Assembly: GCA_024684085.1 (NCBI GenBank)
Contig: JAIKXM010000031.1
Span: 1 to 58,166, forward strand
Origin: Lachnospiraceae bacterium
Lineage (GTDB): Bacteria > Bacillota > Clostridia > Lachnospirales > Lachnospiraceae
Length of the DNA stretch: 58,166 bases
Direction: 5' to 3'
The notes under the pieces are model-generated. The model had not been told where the DNA came from. It saw only the letters and a list, made by a program, of their open reading frames with translations, and did not search any database. Numbering within the stretch: the stretch's first letter is position 1; every line of letters begins with the position of its first letter. This document shows positions 43,216 through 54,000 of this stretch, piece by piece. The position numbers and the translations under genes are program-made.

Positions 43216-43989
43216 TCACTTGCTTTTACAGGCAGACCATACGATATACAATCCCTTCAGTAAAAGATCATCATCAAATATCATATCATGTCTGCATATC
43301 CTGCCGATAAGTCGTCCAAGCCCTCCGGTACAGACGATACTTGCAGGCTCCTCACCCATCTCTTCCACGAATCTGTCGATGATACCGTCTATCGCACCGG
43401 CCGAACCATAGACAAGCCCTGACTGCATACTCGGTATGGTATCGACCGCAATACACTTATCCGGTGCTTCTATATCTATATCAGGCAGAAGCGAAGTACC
43501 TTCGACCATCCCCTTAAGAGCCGTCTTAACTCCCGGCATAATGGCTCCGCCGATATATGCGCCCTTACCATCAACCACGGTAACAGTCGTTGCCGTACCC
43601 ATATCTATCACTATCGAAGGAAGCGGATAGAGTTCCTTAACGGCTATCGCTCCAACCTCAAGATCCGGCGCGATCATGCCTCCGGGGATCGCAGTGATAT
43701 CCAAACCTGTATCAAGCTTCCCCACTATCATTGGATCATATCCCGTTATCATCTTAAGAGCTTTTGCCAGAGTTCCCGTAACAGACGGCGCCACCGATGA
43801 TATGATCATTCCCTCTATATCATCTGCCGTTATTCCGGTTATCTCCATAAGCTGCGATATCTTGACCGCATACCCGCTGTCGGTCTCCTTAACATCTGTA
43901 GGCAGTCTGAAACTCTTGACCACCTTCATCTCATCATCCACGAATCCTAACACGGTATGTGTATTACCGGTATCTATCGTCAATATCAT
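43216..43989 (-). CDS. coaX: type III pantothenate kinase
   Basis: First step of coenzyme A synthesis. The 257-residue ASKHA-fold kinase has the phosphate-binding DTGNTHTVLG at the N-terminus (catalytic Asp), SSVAPSVT, DMGTATTVTVVD, and GGAIMPGVKTALKGM with GLVYGSAGAIDG near the end. The start is ATG 43989 with GGAG six bases upstream; the frame 36 codons longer runs towards the mobile element and lacks family resemblance. It follows engB but is separated from it by a complete mobile-element copy. Confidence 0.95.
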   Translation of the reverse strand: MILTIDTGNTHTVLGFVDDEMKVVKSFRLPTDVKETDSGYAVKISQLMEITGITADDIEGMIISSVAPSVTGTLAKALKMITGYDPMIVGKLDTGLDITAIPGGMIAPDLEVGAIAVKELYPLPSIVIDMGTATTVTVVDGKGAYIGGAIMPGVKTALKGMVEGTSLLPDIDIEAPDKCIAVDTIPSMQSGLVYGSAGAIDGIIDRFVEEMGEEPASIVCTGGLGRLIGRICRHDMIFDDDLLLKGLYIVWSACKSK

Positions 43990-44046
43990 CCTAATCTCCA
44001 ATCCGTCGTCCCTTCGGTCGACTCCTTCAATCTCTTTAAAAACAGC

Positions 44047-44232
44047 GTTACTGTTCACACCTGTGTTTTTGTAAATAGCTACAGGAAATATATTCACTAT
44101 AAACGCCTATGTGGGCGTCGCCACTTAGCGAGGCAAAGCGTAAGCTTAGTGTCCGCTACGCTCACATCGGAGCGAGAGCGCCGTTTCGGTGAATATATTT
44201 CCTGTAGCGGACAGACACCTGTGAACAGTAAC
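44047..44232 (+). mobile_element. MITE-like palindromic element, copy 3 (complete, 186 bp)
   Basis: It is bounded by GTTACTG and CAGTAAC with a perfect 8-bp target duplication AAAACAGC (44039-44046 and 44233-44240). Arms and core match copy 2 almost base for base. Differences sit in the tip of the core (AAAGCGTAAGC where copies 1 and 2 have AAAGCCGAGC) and in TCGCCAC for TCGGCAC. It lies between engB and coaX, 57 bp before the coaX start. Confidence 0.93.
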
Positions 44233-44290
44233 AAAACAGCCTGCGATTAATAAACAGGTCTGCCCATCACTTTTTTTAATACCTGTTGTA

Positions 44291-44920
44291 CTACTCACCT
44301 GCCGGCTCTTCGGTCGTCTCTTCAAAGTCCTTCTCTTCGGACAATATATCATCAAGAAGCTTATATACTTCATCCCTGCCCTGCTTAGTCTCCGATGAGA
44401 AAGGGATCATTATGACACTTCTGTCAATTCCCAAAGTCTCCCTTATGATCTTCAGCTGCTTATCGATCTGACTCCTCTTGATCTTATCCAGTTTGGTCGC
44501 GATGATCACAGGTTCATAACCGTTATTGACAATCCAGTTATACATATCCACATCATTGCGTCCCGGTGCATGTCTGATATCTATGAGCAGGAATACCTTC
44601 TTAAGGGCTTTCGAACGATTGAGATATCTCTCGATCATCTTGCCCCACTTAGCCTTCACTTCAACGGAAGCATTGGCATAACCGTATCCCGGAAGATCAA
44701 CAAAGTACATCTCGTCATTGATATTGTAGAAATTGATCGTCTGGGTCTTGCCCGGCTGTGAACTTATCCTCGCATATGACTTACGGTTCATAAGAGCATT
44801 GATAAGTGAAGACTTGCCCACATTACTCTTACCCGCAAATGCCACTTCCGGAAGGGTATTCTCGGGTATCACACTGGTCACGCCGATAACGGTCTCCAGA
44901 TTAACATTTTTAATTACCAT
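44291..44920 (-). CDS. engB: ribosome-assembly GTPase EngB (YsxC)
   Basis: Essential GTPase in large-subunit assembly. The 209-residue protein shows G1 AGKSNVGKSSLINAL, the GKTQTINFY segment, G3 DLPGYGYA, G4 TKLDK and the G5-region PFSSETKQG. The start overlaps the end of lon by 11 bp, with GGAGGAGG inside the lon coding region, so the pair is translationally coupled. The order clpX-lon-engB matches Bacillus and Clostridia. Confidence 0.97.
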   Translation of the reverse strand: MVIKNVNLETVIGVTSVIPENTLPEVAFAGKSNVGKSSLINALMNRKSYARISSQPGKTQTINFYNINDEMYFVDLPGYGYANASVEVKAKWGKMIERYLNRSKALKKVFLLIDIRHAPGRNDVDMYNWIVNNGYEPVIIATKLDKIKRSQIDKQLKIIRETLGIDRSVIMIPFSSETKQGRDEVYKLLDDILSEEKDFEETTEEPAGE

Positions 44921-47240
44921 CCGTCAGTGCCTCCTCCAATACCTTGTCCATAGAATTGACATATACTATCTCCATATCCTGAATGATCTCCTCAGAGATC
45001 TCTTCCACATCCTTCTGATTATCTTCCGGCACAAGTACCTTCTTAATGCCGGCAGTACGGGCAGCCAGAAGCTTCTCCTTAAGTCCTCCTATAGGAAGCA
45101 CCTTGCCTCTTAAGGTTATCTCACCTGTCATGGCCACCTTAGCCCTTACCTTTCGTCCTGTTAGTTCCGACAGAATAGCTGTTGCCATTGTGATTCCCGC
45201 ACTTGGTCCGTCTTTCGGAACCGCACCTTCCGGAATATGCAGATGAATATCATATCTGTTAAAATCATCCGCGTCTATCTTATACTTATCTCCCACAGAT
45301 CTCACATAGCTCAGAGCGATGCAGGCAGACTCCTTCATTACGTCTCCCATCTGTCCGGTAAGTTCTATCTCACCCTTTCCGGGCATCTTACTCACCTCTA
45401 TCTGAAGAGTCTCCCCTCCGACACTTGTCCATGCAAGGCCTCTGCATATTCCCACTTCATCCTTCTTATTGGCCATCAGCGAAGAATACTTGCGCTTACC
45501 AAGATAAACGTTAAGATTACTGTTCTTAACACTGATCTTTCCCTGTTTCTCGCCCTTATCTCCGGCCATTATATATTCCTTGGCACATTTTCTGCAGATC
45601 TCACCTATCTTACGCTCGAGCTCTCTTACTCCGGCTTCCCTCGTATAATACTTAATGATATCCCGCAGAGCCCCATCTGTTATATTGAGTATCCCGGTTG
45701 TGATACCGTGATCGGCGAACTGCTTGCGAATAAGATGCTCTTTTGCAATATGGAACTTCTCATTCTCCGTATATCCGGACACTTCAATCACTTCCATTCT
45801 GTCAAGAAGCGGTCTCGGTATCGTAGACACATCATTGGCCGTTGCCAGGAAGAGCACCTGCGACAGATCAAGCGGCAGCTCGATATAATGATCCCTGAAG
45901 TGCTTATTCTGATCAGGATCCAATACCTCCAGCAACGCCGAAAAAGTATCCCCGCGATAATCGTTACTGACCTTATCTATCTCATCGAGGAGCATGAGCG
46001 GATTATTGGTTCCCGCACTCCTAAGTCCCGCTGCGATCCTTCCGGGCATTGCACCTACATAAGTCCTTCTGTGACCTCTTATCTCAGCTTCATCACGGAC
46101 ACCGCCGAGACAGATCCTTATATATTCTTTATTAAGCGCCGAAGCTATACTCTTGGCAATGGAGGTCTTGCCTGTTCCCGGAGGTCCGACAAGACACAGA
46201 ATGGGACTGTGCCCCTTGCCTGTCATTAATCTCACCGCAAGGAACTCAAGTATTCGTTCCTTAACCTTCTCCATCCCGTAATGATTGCTCTCAAGCACCT
46301 TACTTGCATTATCTATATCAAGATCATCTTCCGAACTGTGATCCCAGGGCATCTCAAGCAGCGTCTCTATATAGTTCCTCTGAACAGAACTCTCGGAACC
46401 GTTCTCGGGATTATGTTCGAACCTCTTTATCTCTTTGAGTATCCTTGCCTTTATCTCATCAGAAGCCTCCAGCTCACGGGTCTTACGGGTCATCGCCTCG
46501 GCATCGGACTCCTCATTCTCACCATTAAGCTCCTTACGGATATAAGCCAGCTGTTCCCTTAATATATAATCCTTCTGATTCTTCTCAACCCTCTCCTTAA
46601 TATCCTGAGCGAGCTTCTTCTGGATCGCGGCAACTTCCACTTCATCAGACAGTATCTCTATCAGTATCTCATACTGTTCTCCTGTTGTTGTGGCATCAAG
46701 AATCCTCTGCTTCTTATCAAAGGTCAACGGCAGATTCATGATGACACGATACAGGGCATCCCTGTGATTCATGTTATTCTGAATCCTAGCATTCAGACTT
46801 GCACCTATCTTAGGGAAAAACTCGATATACTGAGACAGTTTCTGCACCATAAGTCTGTATACCGCCGTCTCGGTGGCCGGATCATCGCATATCCTTCCGT
46901 CATCTTCTTCGCATTCTTCTATCTCACAGCTTACAAGATGCCCGTCTTCCATATTCATCCCGATCAGCCTTGCTCTCTTAACGCCTTCCACGAGCACTCT
47001 TCCGTAACCGTTCGGTAATTTGGTCAGCTGACGAACATTAACGATCGTACCTGTCTTATACAGATCTTCCATGGATAGATTCTCGGCATCAAGATTCTTA
47101 CGACTAATGCAAAAAATACGTCCATCGGATCTGATGGCATTATTAACTGCTTCTATAGCTCCATTATCATCTATATCAAAATGAATAACCATTCCGGGTA
47201 ATATAGTTATACCCTTTAGGGTCAAAGCATACATTTGCAT
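44910..47240 (-). CDS. lon: ATP-dependent protease Lon
   Basis: Single-chain AAA+ serine protease. The 776-residue protein has the N-terminal substrate-binding domain (YALTLKGITILPGMVIHFDI), a long helical region, Walker A VGPPGTGKTSIAKS, Walker B PLMLLDEIDK, and the protease domain with catalytic Ser680 in PKDGPSAG and Lys723 in GGLKEKLL. The start is ATG 47240 with GGTGA upstream; the frame reaches 32 codons further, but those residues are not Lon-like. No CIRCE or CtsR site is visible in the 262-bp upstream gap, which holds the clpX terminator and an AT-rich stretch. Confidence 0.96.
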   Translation of the reverse strand: MQMYALTLKGITILPGMVIHFDIDDNGAIEAVNNAIRSDGRIFCISRKNLDAENLSMEDLYKTGTIVNVRQLTKLPNGYGRVLVEGVKRARLIGMNMEDGHLVSCEIEECEEDDGRICDDPATETAVYRLMVQKLSQYIEFFPKIGASLNARIQNNMNHRDALYRVIMNLPLTFDKKQRILDATTTGEQYEILIEILSDEVEVAAIQKKLAQDIKERVEKNQKDYILREQLAYIRKELNGENEESDAEAMTRKTRELEASDEIKARILKEIKRFEHNPENGSESSVQRNYIETLLEMPWDHSSEDDLDIDNASKVLESNHYGMEKVKERILEFLAVRLMTGKGHSPILCLVGPPGTGKTSIAKSIASALNKEYIRICLGGVRDEAEIRGHRRTYVGAMPGRIAAGLRSAGTNNPLMLLDEIDKVSNDYRGDTFSALLEVLDPDQNKHFRDHYIELPLDLSQVLFLATANDVSTIPRPLLDRMEVIEVSGYTENEKFHIAKEHLIRKQFADHGITTGILNITDGALRDIIKYYTREAGVRELERKIGEICRKCAKEYIMAGDKGEKQGKISVKNSNLNVYLGKRKYSSLMANKKDEVGICRGLAWTSVGGETLQIEVSKMPGKGEIELTGQMGDVMKESACIALSYVRSVGDKYKIDADDFNRYDIHLHIPEGAVPKDGPSAGITMATAILSELTGRKVRAKVAMTGEITLRGKVLPIGGLKEKLLAARTAGIKKVLVPEDNQKDVEEISEEIIQDMEIVYVNSMDKVLEEALTDGN

Positions 47241-47380
47241 AGTATCACCATTCCAATCATTGTTTTTCACTCTTATAATGTAACCTATTTTAACCGAGTA
47301 GAAAAGATATAATCGTTCCTTCCGGTATGCGGCCATCGATAAGAACCGAAATACATCATCTTTTCAACATATCGATATAA

Positions 47381-47410
47381 GAATACGCCACCCAATCAGG
47401 TGGCGCATTC
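47381..47410 (-). terminator. intrinsic terminator of clpX
   Basis: A 12-bp stem with one G-T wobble (GAATGCGCCACC / GGTGGCGTATTC, minus strand) and a short loop, about 95 bp past the clpX stop and 140 bp before the lon start. Confidence 0.75.
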
Positions 47411-47502
47411 CTATATTATCTTATAGCACCGATCCTGCACCGGTCGGTGATCATCAATCAATAAACAAATAACATCAGCAATAAATCTGTGTCAGATCAC
47501 AT

Positions 47503-48783
47503 CTAGGCCTGCTTCTTCCTGAATACTTTAGGCTTCTCTTCACCCAGAACCGACTTATATGTCACTACACACTTGGTAATGGTAGGATCTGAAGGGATCT
47601 CGAACATAATATCCATCATGATCTTCTCCATAATGGTCCTGAGACCTCTTGCTCCCGTCTTCTGCTCCATTGCCTTGTCGGCGATCGCCTCGATTGCTTT
47701 ATCTTCGAACTTAAGCATTACATTATCGTAATTGAATAATTTCGTATACTGCTTAACAAGAGCATTCTTTGGTTCTGACAGGATCTTAACAAGTGCATCC
47801 CTGTCAAGTCCCTCAAGTGCAACATGTATGGGCAGACGACCAATGAACTCCGGTATAAGACCAAACTTGATTATATCAGTCGCCTCAACCTTCTTAAGTA
47901 CCATTGAAAATTCATCCGACTCATTGACCGTTGTCTCTGAGTTAAAACCAATGACCTTACGATTAAGTCTTGCATCGATGATCTTATCTATACCGTCGAA
48001 AGCACCGCCACAGATGAATAAGATATTAGTCGTATCTATCCTGATGCATTCCTGATTGGGATGCTTACGTCCACCCTGGGGCGGAACATTGGCGATCGTT
48101 CCTTCTATGAGCTTAAGCAATGCCTGCTGAACGCCCTCGCCCGATACATCACGGGTGATCGATACATTCTCACTCTTCTTGGTGATCTTATCGATCTCAT
48201 CAATATATACTATACCGTACTGAGCTCTCTCAATATCATAATCCGCCGCCTGTATAAGCTTAAGAAGGATATTCTCAACATCCTCTCCTACATATCCGGC
48301 CTCGGTAAGTGTAGTCGCATCTGCGATAGCGAATGGAACATTGATGATCTTTGCAAGAGACTGAGCCAGATAAGTCTTACCTGAACCCGTAGGACCCAGC
48401 ATAAGAATATTACTCTTCTGAAGCTCTACTCCGTCACTCTTATCATCGGAAGTAACACGCTTATAGTGATTATATACTGCAACCGACAAGACTTTCTTAG
48501 CCTCTTCCTGTCCGATCACATAATCATCCAAAAAGTTCTTGATCTCAACCGGCTTAAGCAGATTGATCGCCATCTTATTCCTGATAGCCGCTCCTGAAGA
48601 AACACTCTCTAATTCGTCTTCATCAAAATCCATCCCAAATTCCTGCTCCAGCATATCACTGCATATCTCTATACACTGATCGCAGATACATACCATATTG
48701 GGACCTGAGATCAACTTACGCGCCTCACTCTGAGACCTTCCGCAAAATGAACACTTTATCTCGGTTTTGCTGTTCTTAGCCAT
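47503..48783 (-). CDS. clpX: ATP-dependent protease ATPase subunit ClpX
   Basis: Unfoldase partner of ClpP. The 426-residue protein begins with the zinc-binding domain (C11, C14, C34, C37), followed by the AAA+ core with [16 protein letters not shown] (130-137), Walker [12 protein letters not shown], the pore-lining GYVGEDVE segment, [10 protein letters not shown], and the sensor GARGLR near the end. It lies 10 bp after clpP and is co-transcribed with it. Confidence 0.98.
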   Translation of the reverse strand: MAKNSKTEIKCSFCGRSQSEARKLISGPNMVCICDQCIEICSDMLEQEFGMDFDEDELESVSSGAAIRNKMAINLLKPVEIKNFLDDYVIGQEEAKKVLSVAVYNHYKRVTSDDKSDGVELQKSNILMLGPTGSGKTYLAQSLAKIINVPFAIADATTLTEAGYVGEDVENILLKLIQAADYDIERAQYGIVYIDEIDKITKKSENVSITRDVSGEGVQQALLKLIEGTIANVPPQGGRKHPNQECIRIDTTNILFICGGAFDGIDKIIDARLNRKVIGFNSETTVNESDEFSMVLKKVEATDIIKFGLIPEFIGRLPIHVALEGLDRDALVKILSEPKNALVKQYTKLFNYDNVMLKFEDKAIEAIADKAMEQKTGARGLRTIMEKIMMDIMFEIPSDPTITKCVVTYKSVLGEEKPKVFRKKQA

Positions 48784-48793
48784 GTGATCTTAC

Positions 48794-49399
48794 CTACATC
48801 TCTTCCTTTGAGACTTCACTTCTGTCTGTGATAACAGCATCAATAAGACCATATTCTTTAGCCTCCTGTGCTGTCTTCCAATTATCTCTCTCAGTATCGG
48901 CTGCCACAGTCTCAATAGGCTGACCTGTATTCTCTGAGAGGATCTTATTAAGCTTAGCCTTTGTTCTAAGGATATGCTCAGCTGTGATCTGAATCTCTGT
49001 TGCCTGACCCTGAGCACCGCCGCTTGGCTGATGGATCATGATCTCGGCGTTGGGAAGAGCATATCTCTTACCCTTTGTTCCTCCGGCAAGAAGGAACGCT
49101 CCCATACTTGCTGCCATACCTATACAGATGGTAGATACATCACACTTGATATACTGCATCGTATCATATATAGCCATACCGGCAGATACCGATCCACCGG
49201 GGCTGTTGATATACAGACAGATATCTTTCTCAGGATCCTGCGCTTCAAGAAAAAGTAATTCCGCCACTATAGTAGCTGCGTTATCATCTCTTACATCCTC
49301 ACCAAGGAAGATGATCCTGTCCTGTAATAATCTTGAATAAATATCATATGAACGCTCGCCACGACTGGTCTGCTCAATGACATAAGGAATAAGACTCAT
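48794..49399 (-). CDS. clpP: ATP-dependent Clp protease proteolytic subunit ClpP
   Basis: Serine peptidase of the ClpXP/ClpCP machines. The 201-residue protein has the catalytic triad Ser98 (GMAASMGA), His123 (MIHQPSGG) and Asp172 (TERDNWK), and the N-terminal [13 protein letters not shown] that docks the ATPase. AGGAGG precedes ATG 49399. It follows tig, with a strong terminator between, and leads clpX by 10 bp. Confidence 0.98.
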   Translation of the reverse strand: MSLIPYVIEQTSRGERSYDIYSRLLQDRIIFLGEDVRDDNAATIVAELLFLEAQDPEKDICLYINSPGGSVSAGMAIYDTMQYIKCDVSTICIGMAASMGAFLLAGGTKGKRYALPNAEIMIHQPSGGAQGQATEIQITAEHILRTKAKLNKILSENTGQPIETVAADTERDNWKTAQEAKEYGLIDAVITDRSEVSKEEM

Positions 49400-49494
49400 A
49401 ATCTCTTACCTCCTGTTCAATCTCCAAGATCCGAACTTCTATACAATAATCATCTATAAAAACACGGATCTCTCATAATTCATTATTTTCTTAT

Positions 49495-49528
49495 AATACG
49501 GGGCAATCTCTGTGGATTGCCCCGTATT
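49495..49528 (-). terminator. strong terminator between tig and clpP
   Basis: A perfect 14-bp stem AATACGGGGCAATC / GATTGCCCCGTATT with a 6-nt loop, 42 bp past the tig stop. The minus-strand tail is ATAAG rather than a pure T-run. clpP therefore probably has its own promoter in 49400-49494, but I could not pick one with confidence. Confidence 0.8.
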
Positions 49529-49570
49529 GATCATACTATCCGTTACTGATCACTATATATTCGTGATCTA

Positions 49571-50857
49571 TTATTTCTCCTTGCAGTTAGCTACTACAAA
49601 TTCAGCAGCCTTGGTAATGGCGATATCTTCAAGAATAGACTTCTTGCCTTCTTCTCCAAGAACTTCCTTAACCTTATCAGCATCCATCTTGTAAGACTCT
49701 GACATCTTCTTGCACTCTTCTTCGAAGTCCTCATCAGAACCTGTAATATTCTCTGCTGCCGCAACTGCCTCAAGTACAAGTCTTGACTGAATCCTGTCAA
49801 GAGCCTGAGGCTTAACCTGCTCTAAGAGTCCGTTTACATCTGTGCCCATGAACTGCATATACTGATCGAATGAAAGTCCCTGGCTCTGAATTCTCTGAGC
49901 AAATTCATCAACCATCTGTCTCTGAGTTGTAGCAACCATCGCGTCAGGAATATCCATCTTGGAATCAGCGATAATAGCTGCGATAACTGCTGTCTCCTTA
50001 GCATTCTTAACTTCAGCTGCCTTTTTCTCCTCAAGGTTCTTCTTAACATCAGCCTTATATTCATCAAGTGTATCGAACTCAGATACCTCTGCTGCGAACT
50101 CATCATCAAGATCAGGTAACTGCTTCTCCTTGATCTCCTTAACATTACACTTGAATACTGCAGCCTTACCTGCGAGATCCTCTGAATGATAATCCTCAGG
50201 GAATGTAACTTCAACATCACAGGCTTCACCGATATTCTTACCTATAAGCTGCTCCTCGAATCCGGGAATGAACTGTCCTGATCCGATAGTCAGAGGATAA
50301 TTCTCTCCCTTTCCTCCGGCGAAAGCAACACCGTTAACAAATCCTTCGAAGTCAAGAACGATCTCATCCTTATCCTGTACAGGTCTGTCAGTAACACTTA
50401 TGCTACGTGCATTACGATCGCGCTCTGCTTCTATAGCTGCATCAATATCTGCATCTGATACTGTAGCATCCACTTTATCGATCTCAACGCCCTTATACTT
50501 ACCAAGCTCTACTGAAGGCTTAAGTGCAACAGTTGCTGTGAAGATAAAAGGTTTGCCACTCTCAAGCTGAGTTACTTCTATAGAAGGTGTAGATACGATA
50601 TCCTCACCACACTCATCATATGCCTGGCTGTATGCCTCAGGGATGATCTCATTGGCTGCGTCCTCAAGGAATACTCCCTTGCCATACATCTTCTCAACCA
50701 TAGCCTTGGGAACCTTACCCTTACGGAAACCGGGAACGCTGATACTCTTCTTCTGCTTCTGATATACCTTCTCAGCAGCTTCATCAAGCTTCTCAGGTGC
50801 TACTTCAATAGTAAGCTTAGCCATATTATGTTCTAATTTCTCAACTTTTACACTCAT
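49571..50857 (-). CDS. tig: trigger factor (ribosome-bound chaperone)
   Basis: First chaperone to meet nascent chains. The 428-residue protein has the ribosome-binding loop GFRKGKVPKAMVEKMYG (about 42-58), the FKBP-type prolyl isomerase domain (about 160-245: DKDEIVLDFEGFVNG, GSGQFIPGFEEQLIG), and a long helical C-terminal arm. Length is normal. It heads the tig-clpP-clpX-lon-engB order and has its own promoter. Confidence 0.97.
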   Translation of the reverse strand: MSVKVEKLEHNMAKLTIEVAPEKLDEAAEKVYQKQKKSISVPGFRKGKVPKAMVEKMYGKGVFLEDAANEIIPEAYSQAYDECGEDIVSTPSIEVTQLESGKPFIFTATVALKPSVELGKYKGVEIDKVDATVSDADIDAAIEAERDRNARSISVTDRPVQDKDEIVLDFEGFVNGVAFAGGKGENYPLTIGSGQFIPGFEEQLIGKNIGEACDVEVTFPEDYHSEDLAGKAAVFKCNVKEIKEKQLPDLDDEFAAEVSEFDTLDEYKADVKKNLEEKKAAEVKNAKETAVIAAIIADSKMDIPDAMVATTQRQMVDEFAQRIQSQGLSFDQYMQFMGTDVNGLLEQVKPQALDRIQSRLVLEAVAAAENITGSDEDFEEECKKMSESYKMDADKVKEVLGEEGKKSILEDIAITKAAEFVVANCKEK

Positions 50858-50934
50858 TACCTAATCCTCCATGTGCTGTATATATGGTTATTGCTCTGTA
50901 TATACTCTTGAGAGCAAATCACAGTCGCCATAGA

Positions 50935-50963
50935 ATTATATCACAATGAATTATCAAATTCAA
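50935..50963 (-). promoter_or_regulatory. sigma-A promoter of tig
   Basis: Minus strand: -35 TTGAAT (50958-50963), 17-bp spacer, -10 TATAAT (50935-50940). The -35 abuts the last base of the upstream terminator stem. Confidence 0.82.
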
Positions 50964-50996
50964 CAGCCCCCGCACTCTTTCGAGTACGGAGGCTGT
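50963..50996 (-). terminator. intrinsic terminator of the GH16 glucanase gene
   Basis: A 15-bp stem with two G-T wobbles (ACAGCCTCCGTACTC / GAGTGCGGGGGCTGT, minus strand) capped by a GAAA tetraloop, followed by TGAATTT. It begins 27 bp past the stop codon. Confidence 0.85.
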
Positions 50997-51022
50997 ATTA
51001 TCAGTTTATAATTATACAATTA

Positions 51023-54000
51023 TTACTTAAACAGGTTTTTGAACCAGTCAGCGAAGTTAAGATTCTTAGTACCGATCTTGAACTTAACTGTCTTAGATCC
51101 ACCATAACCATTACCTGCGCCTGTGATTATAACTGTACCGTTACCCTTATTAACATTGGTTCCGTAGCTTACAGTATAATCAACACCCTCAACAAGTACA
51201 GTTCCTGAAGCATTCTTAACAACTACTGCAGGCTTAACTGCCTCTCCGGTGTATTCCTGTACAGGAATAGCATCAACCTTTAATGTAGTAGCCTTAACCG
51301 TATAGAATCTGAAGCTGTCCACGAGCTTAGCTGTTCCATAATTACCGGCAAGTGTTACCTGAGCATATACAACGTTATCAGATACGATATCAGCGGCTGT
51401 TGCCTCTATTGTACAAGCTGCATCCTTATAATACTTAAGATCCTTATAATCCTTACCTGAAGCAAGTACCTTGCCTGTAGCAGCTTCCTTAACTACTACC
51501 TTAGTCTTAATAGCCTTGGTAGAAGCATTGATGAACATATCATCAGCTGTGATGGCAATATCAGCTACAGCAGGTGCAACTACATCATATTCCTTAGTTA
51601 CCGAACCAACGAAATTACCCTTTCCGGCAAATGTGATGGTAGCCTTACCCAGAGCCTTATTATTCTTGTATGTAACCTTGTAATCCTTGTTATATTCAAG
51701 TTCTCTGCCATTGTAACTGATAGTATAAGCAGCCTGAGCACCGTTCTTATTGTAATCAGCCGAAGGAGCAACTGTAATATCAACCTTGCTCATATCTGCC
51801 TTAGCGATCACAAATGTCTTAGTAAGTGTTCCTGCAAATGCCTTCTTACCAACAGCCTTAACTGTAGCTTTACCGGCCTTAACATTCTTAGAATACTCAA
51901 CCGTATAATCTGTGCCTGCAACAAGTTCTACATTGTTACCTGATACTGATATAGCAGGTTCGATCGCATCACCTGTATATACGAATCCGTCAGCAGGTGT
52001 ATCAATACCCATGTTATATACCTTAGCATTAAGAGCCGAACCTGTAACTTCCAAGCTGGCTGTCTTTGTTCCGTAAGCCTTACCGCCATCAAGCGCAACT
52101 ACTGTTATCTCATTAGCCTTACCTGTATTAACGGCATCAGCATTAGGAATATATGCAACATAGTCGGTACCGCTTACCAAAGTCTCTTTGCCCGCCTTTA
52201 CTGTAACATTAAGACTGTTCTTAGATAATGCTATCTCCTTAGAAGGAACTTCTTCTGTAGCGACAGTAACAACCTTAACATCACTTACCTTAATGGTAGC
52301 GCCCTTACAATCTGTTTTATCGCCCATCATAAGAACGAACTTAAGCTGATCGCCCCATGCGCCTGCTGCAGGAACTTCGAAGTCAACAGTTTGACCTGCT
52401 GCAATATTGATGGTCTGCTTGTCGGCAGCAACGAATCCGTTATACCAGTTTGTCTCCTGGATATTAGTACCAACCTTAACAGCCTTATCAGCTGTGATCT
52501 TACCTACAACCTTGAAGTTAGCTGTTGTGTCAGCAAGATTAAGCAATGTATAGTACTGAGCTGACCAAAGGTTAGTTCCGGTCTCGCCTACTGTAATAAC
52601 AGCTGCACCATCAGATGTAGTCTTAACCTCACCTGAAGCTCCGTCAGAGAAATCACTTGCCCATACATCGCCATTAGCATATGTTGAATAATCTACCTTA
52701 GAAGGATCAACAGTAACTGTTGCCTTAGCAAGGTTAAGCTTACCATTGGCAATGGCTGTGAACTTGATCACTCTTGTTCCTGTATAGTTACCCTTACCTG
52801 TGATCTCAACATCATAGGTGCCTGCTACGGCCTTACCGTCTTCGCCCTTAACTACAGGGTAGTTAACGGTATAATCCTTATCAACCTTAAGTGTCTTCTT
52901 ATTGTACTTAGCTGTTACCTTAGGGATCTTAACGACACCCTTTGCATTGATCACTGCCTGAATATCTGCAACTGTTACATCTGCTTCAGATATTTTCTTA
53001 GCCTTTATTTTGAAGGTAACCTTCTCGGTAGTATTCTTATAATTACCCTTACCCTGAATGGTAACGGTAGCTGTTCCTGCATTAGTATTGTTCTTATAAG
53101 TAACCTTATAATCCTTACCTGCTACAAGAAGAACATTACCGTCATATACATCGATCTCAGGCTTGATAGCAGATCCTGTAAAGATCTGATCTTCTATAGC
53201 ATCAGCCCAGATACCTTCCTTTAATGTTGTATCCGCAAGAGTAGCCTGATCAACATTATCTTCATCATTGTCATACTGTGTATCGCCACCGCCGGGAACA
53301 TCAAATGCATCAAGAGTTATGTTCTTGATAACAGCAGTACCCTTTGCTGCATCGGTAAGTTCACTGTTACCAAAACCGAATACAAGATGAACAGTACTCA
53401 TAGAAGCATCAGCAGTAAACTCCTTAGTATATGTACAGAATCCATTCTCATCTGCCTCAGCAGAATCGTATTCTACTGCTGTAGGGCCGTTCCCTCCGCC
53501 GAATACCTTCCAGCTTCCACCGTTCTCCTGAACGATATAATCAAATCTCTTATTACCGTCTTCGAACTTATACTTGAACGAAAGTCTATACTTGATTCCG
53601 TTTGACAACTGGAAGTTATCACCGATTATCTGAGGTGAATACCATGTTGAACCACTGACAATATCTGTAATAGTAAGTACGCCACCTTCATTATTGGCAT
53701 TAGCCGCACCATCAACATTGTAGTTGCCATCCGGCCTAACGGGATGCTCATCAACAACAGGTCTCTGTCCTGCTCCGATCATTGTTACATTATCGATCTG
53801 AACAGCTGCGCCCTTACCAAATGTAAAGAGCAATCCACCTTCCTTAAGATCATCTGTAAGATCCAATTCAAAGGTATAAGTCTTAACGCCTGATGTTGCT
53901 TCATAATTAGCACTTGTGCTTACCAGCTTATCAACCAGGATCTCGCCTTCATAAGCTGTCTTACAGATCGAAGCCTGAACCGTTGTATCTGCTGTGCTGT

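Noticed and set aside
45237..46229. 330-codon plus-strand frame opposite lon
   Set aside because: It is antisense to well-conserved lon, with no ribosome site and no recognisable domain.
47241..47502. CtsR or HrcA operator upstream of lon
   Set aside because: No GGTCAAA heptad pair and no TTAGCACTC repeat in the gap; only the clpX terminator and AT-rich sequence.
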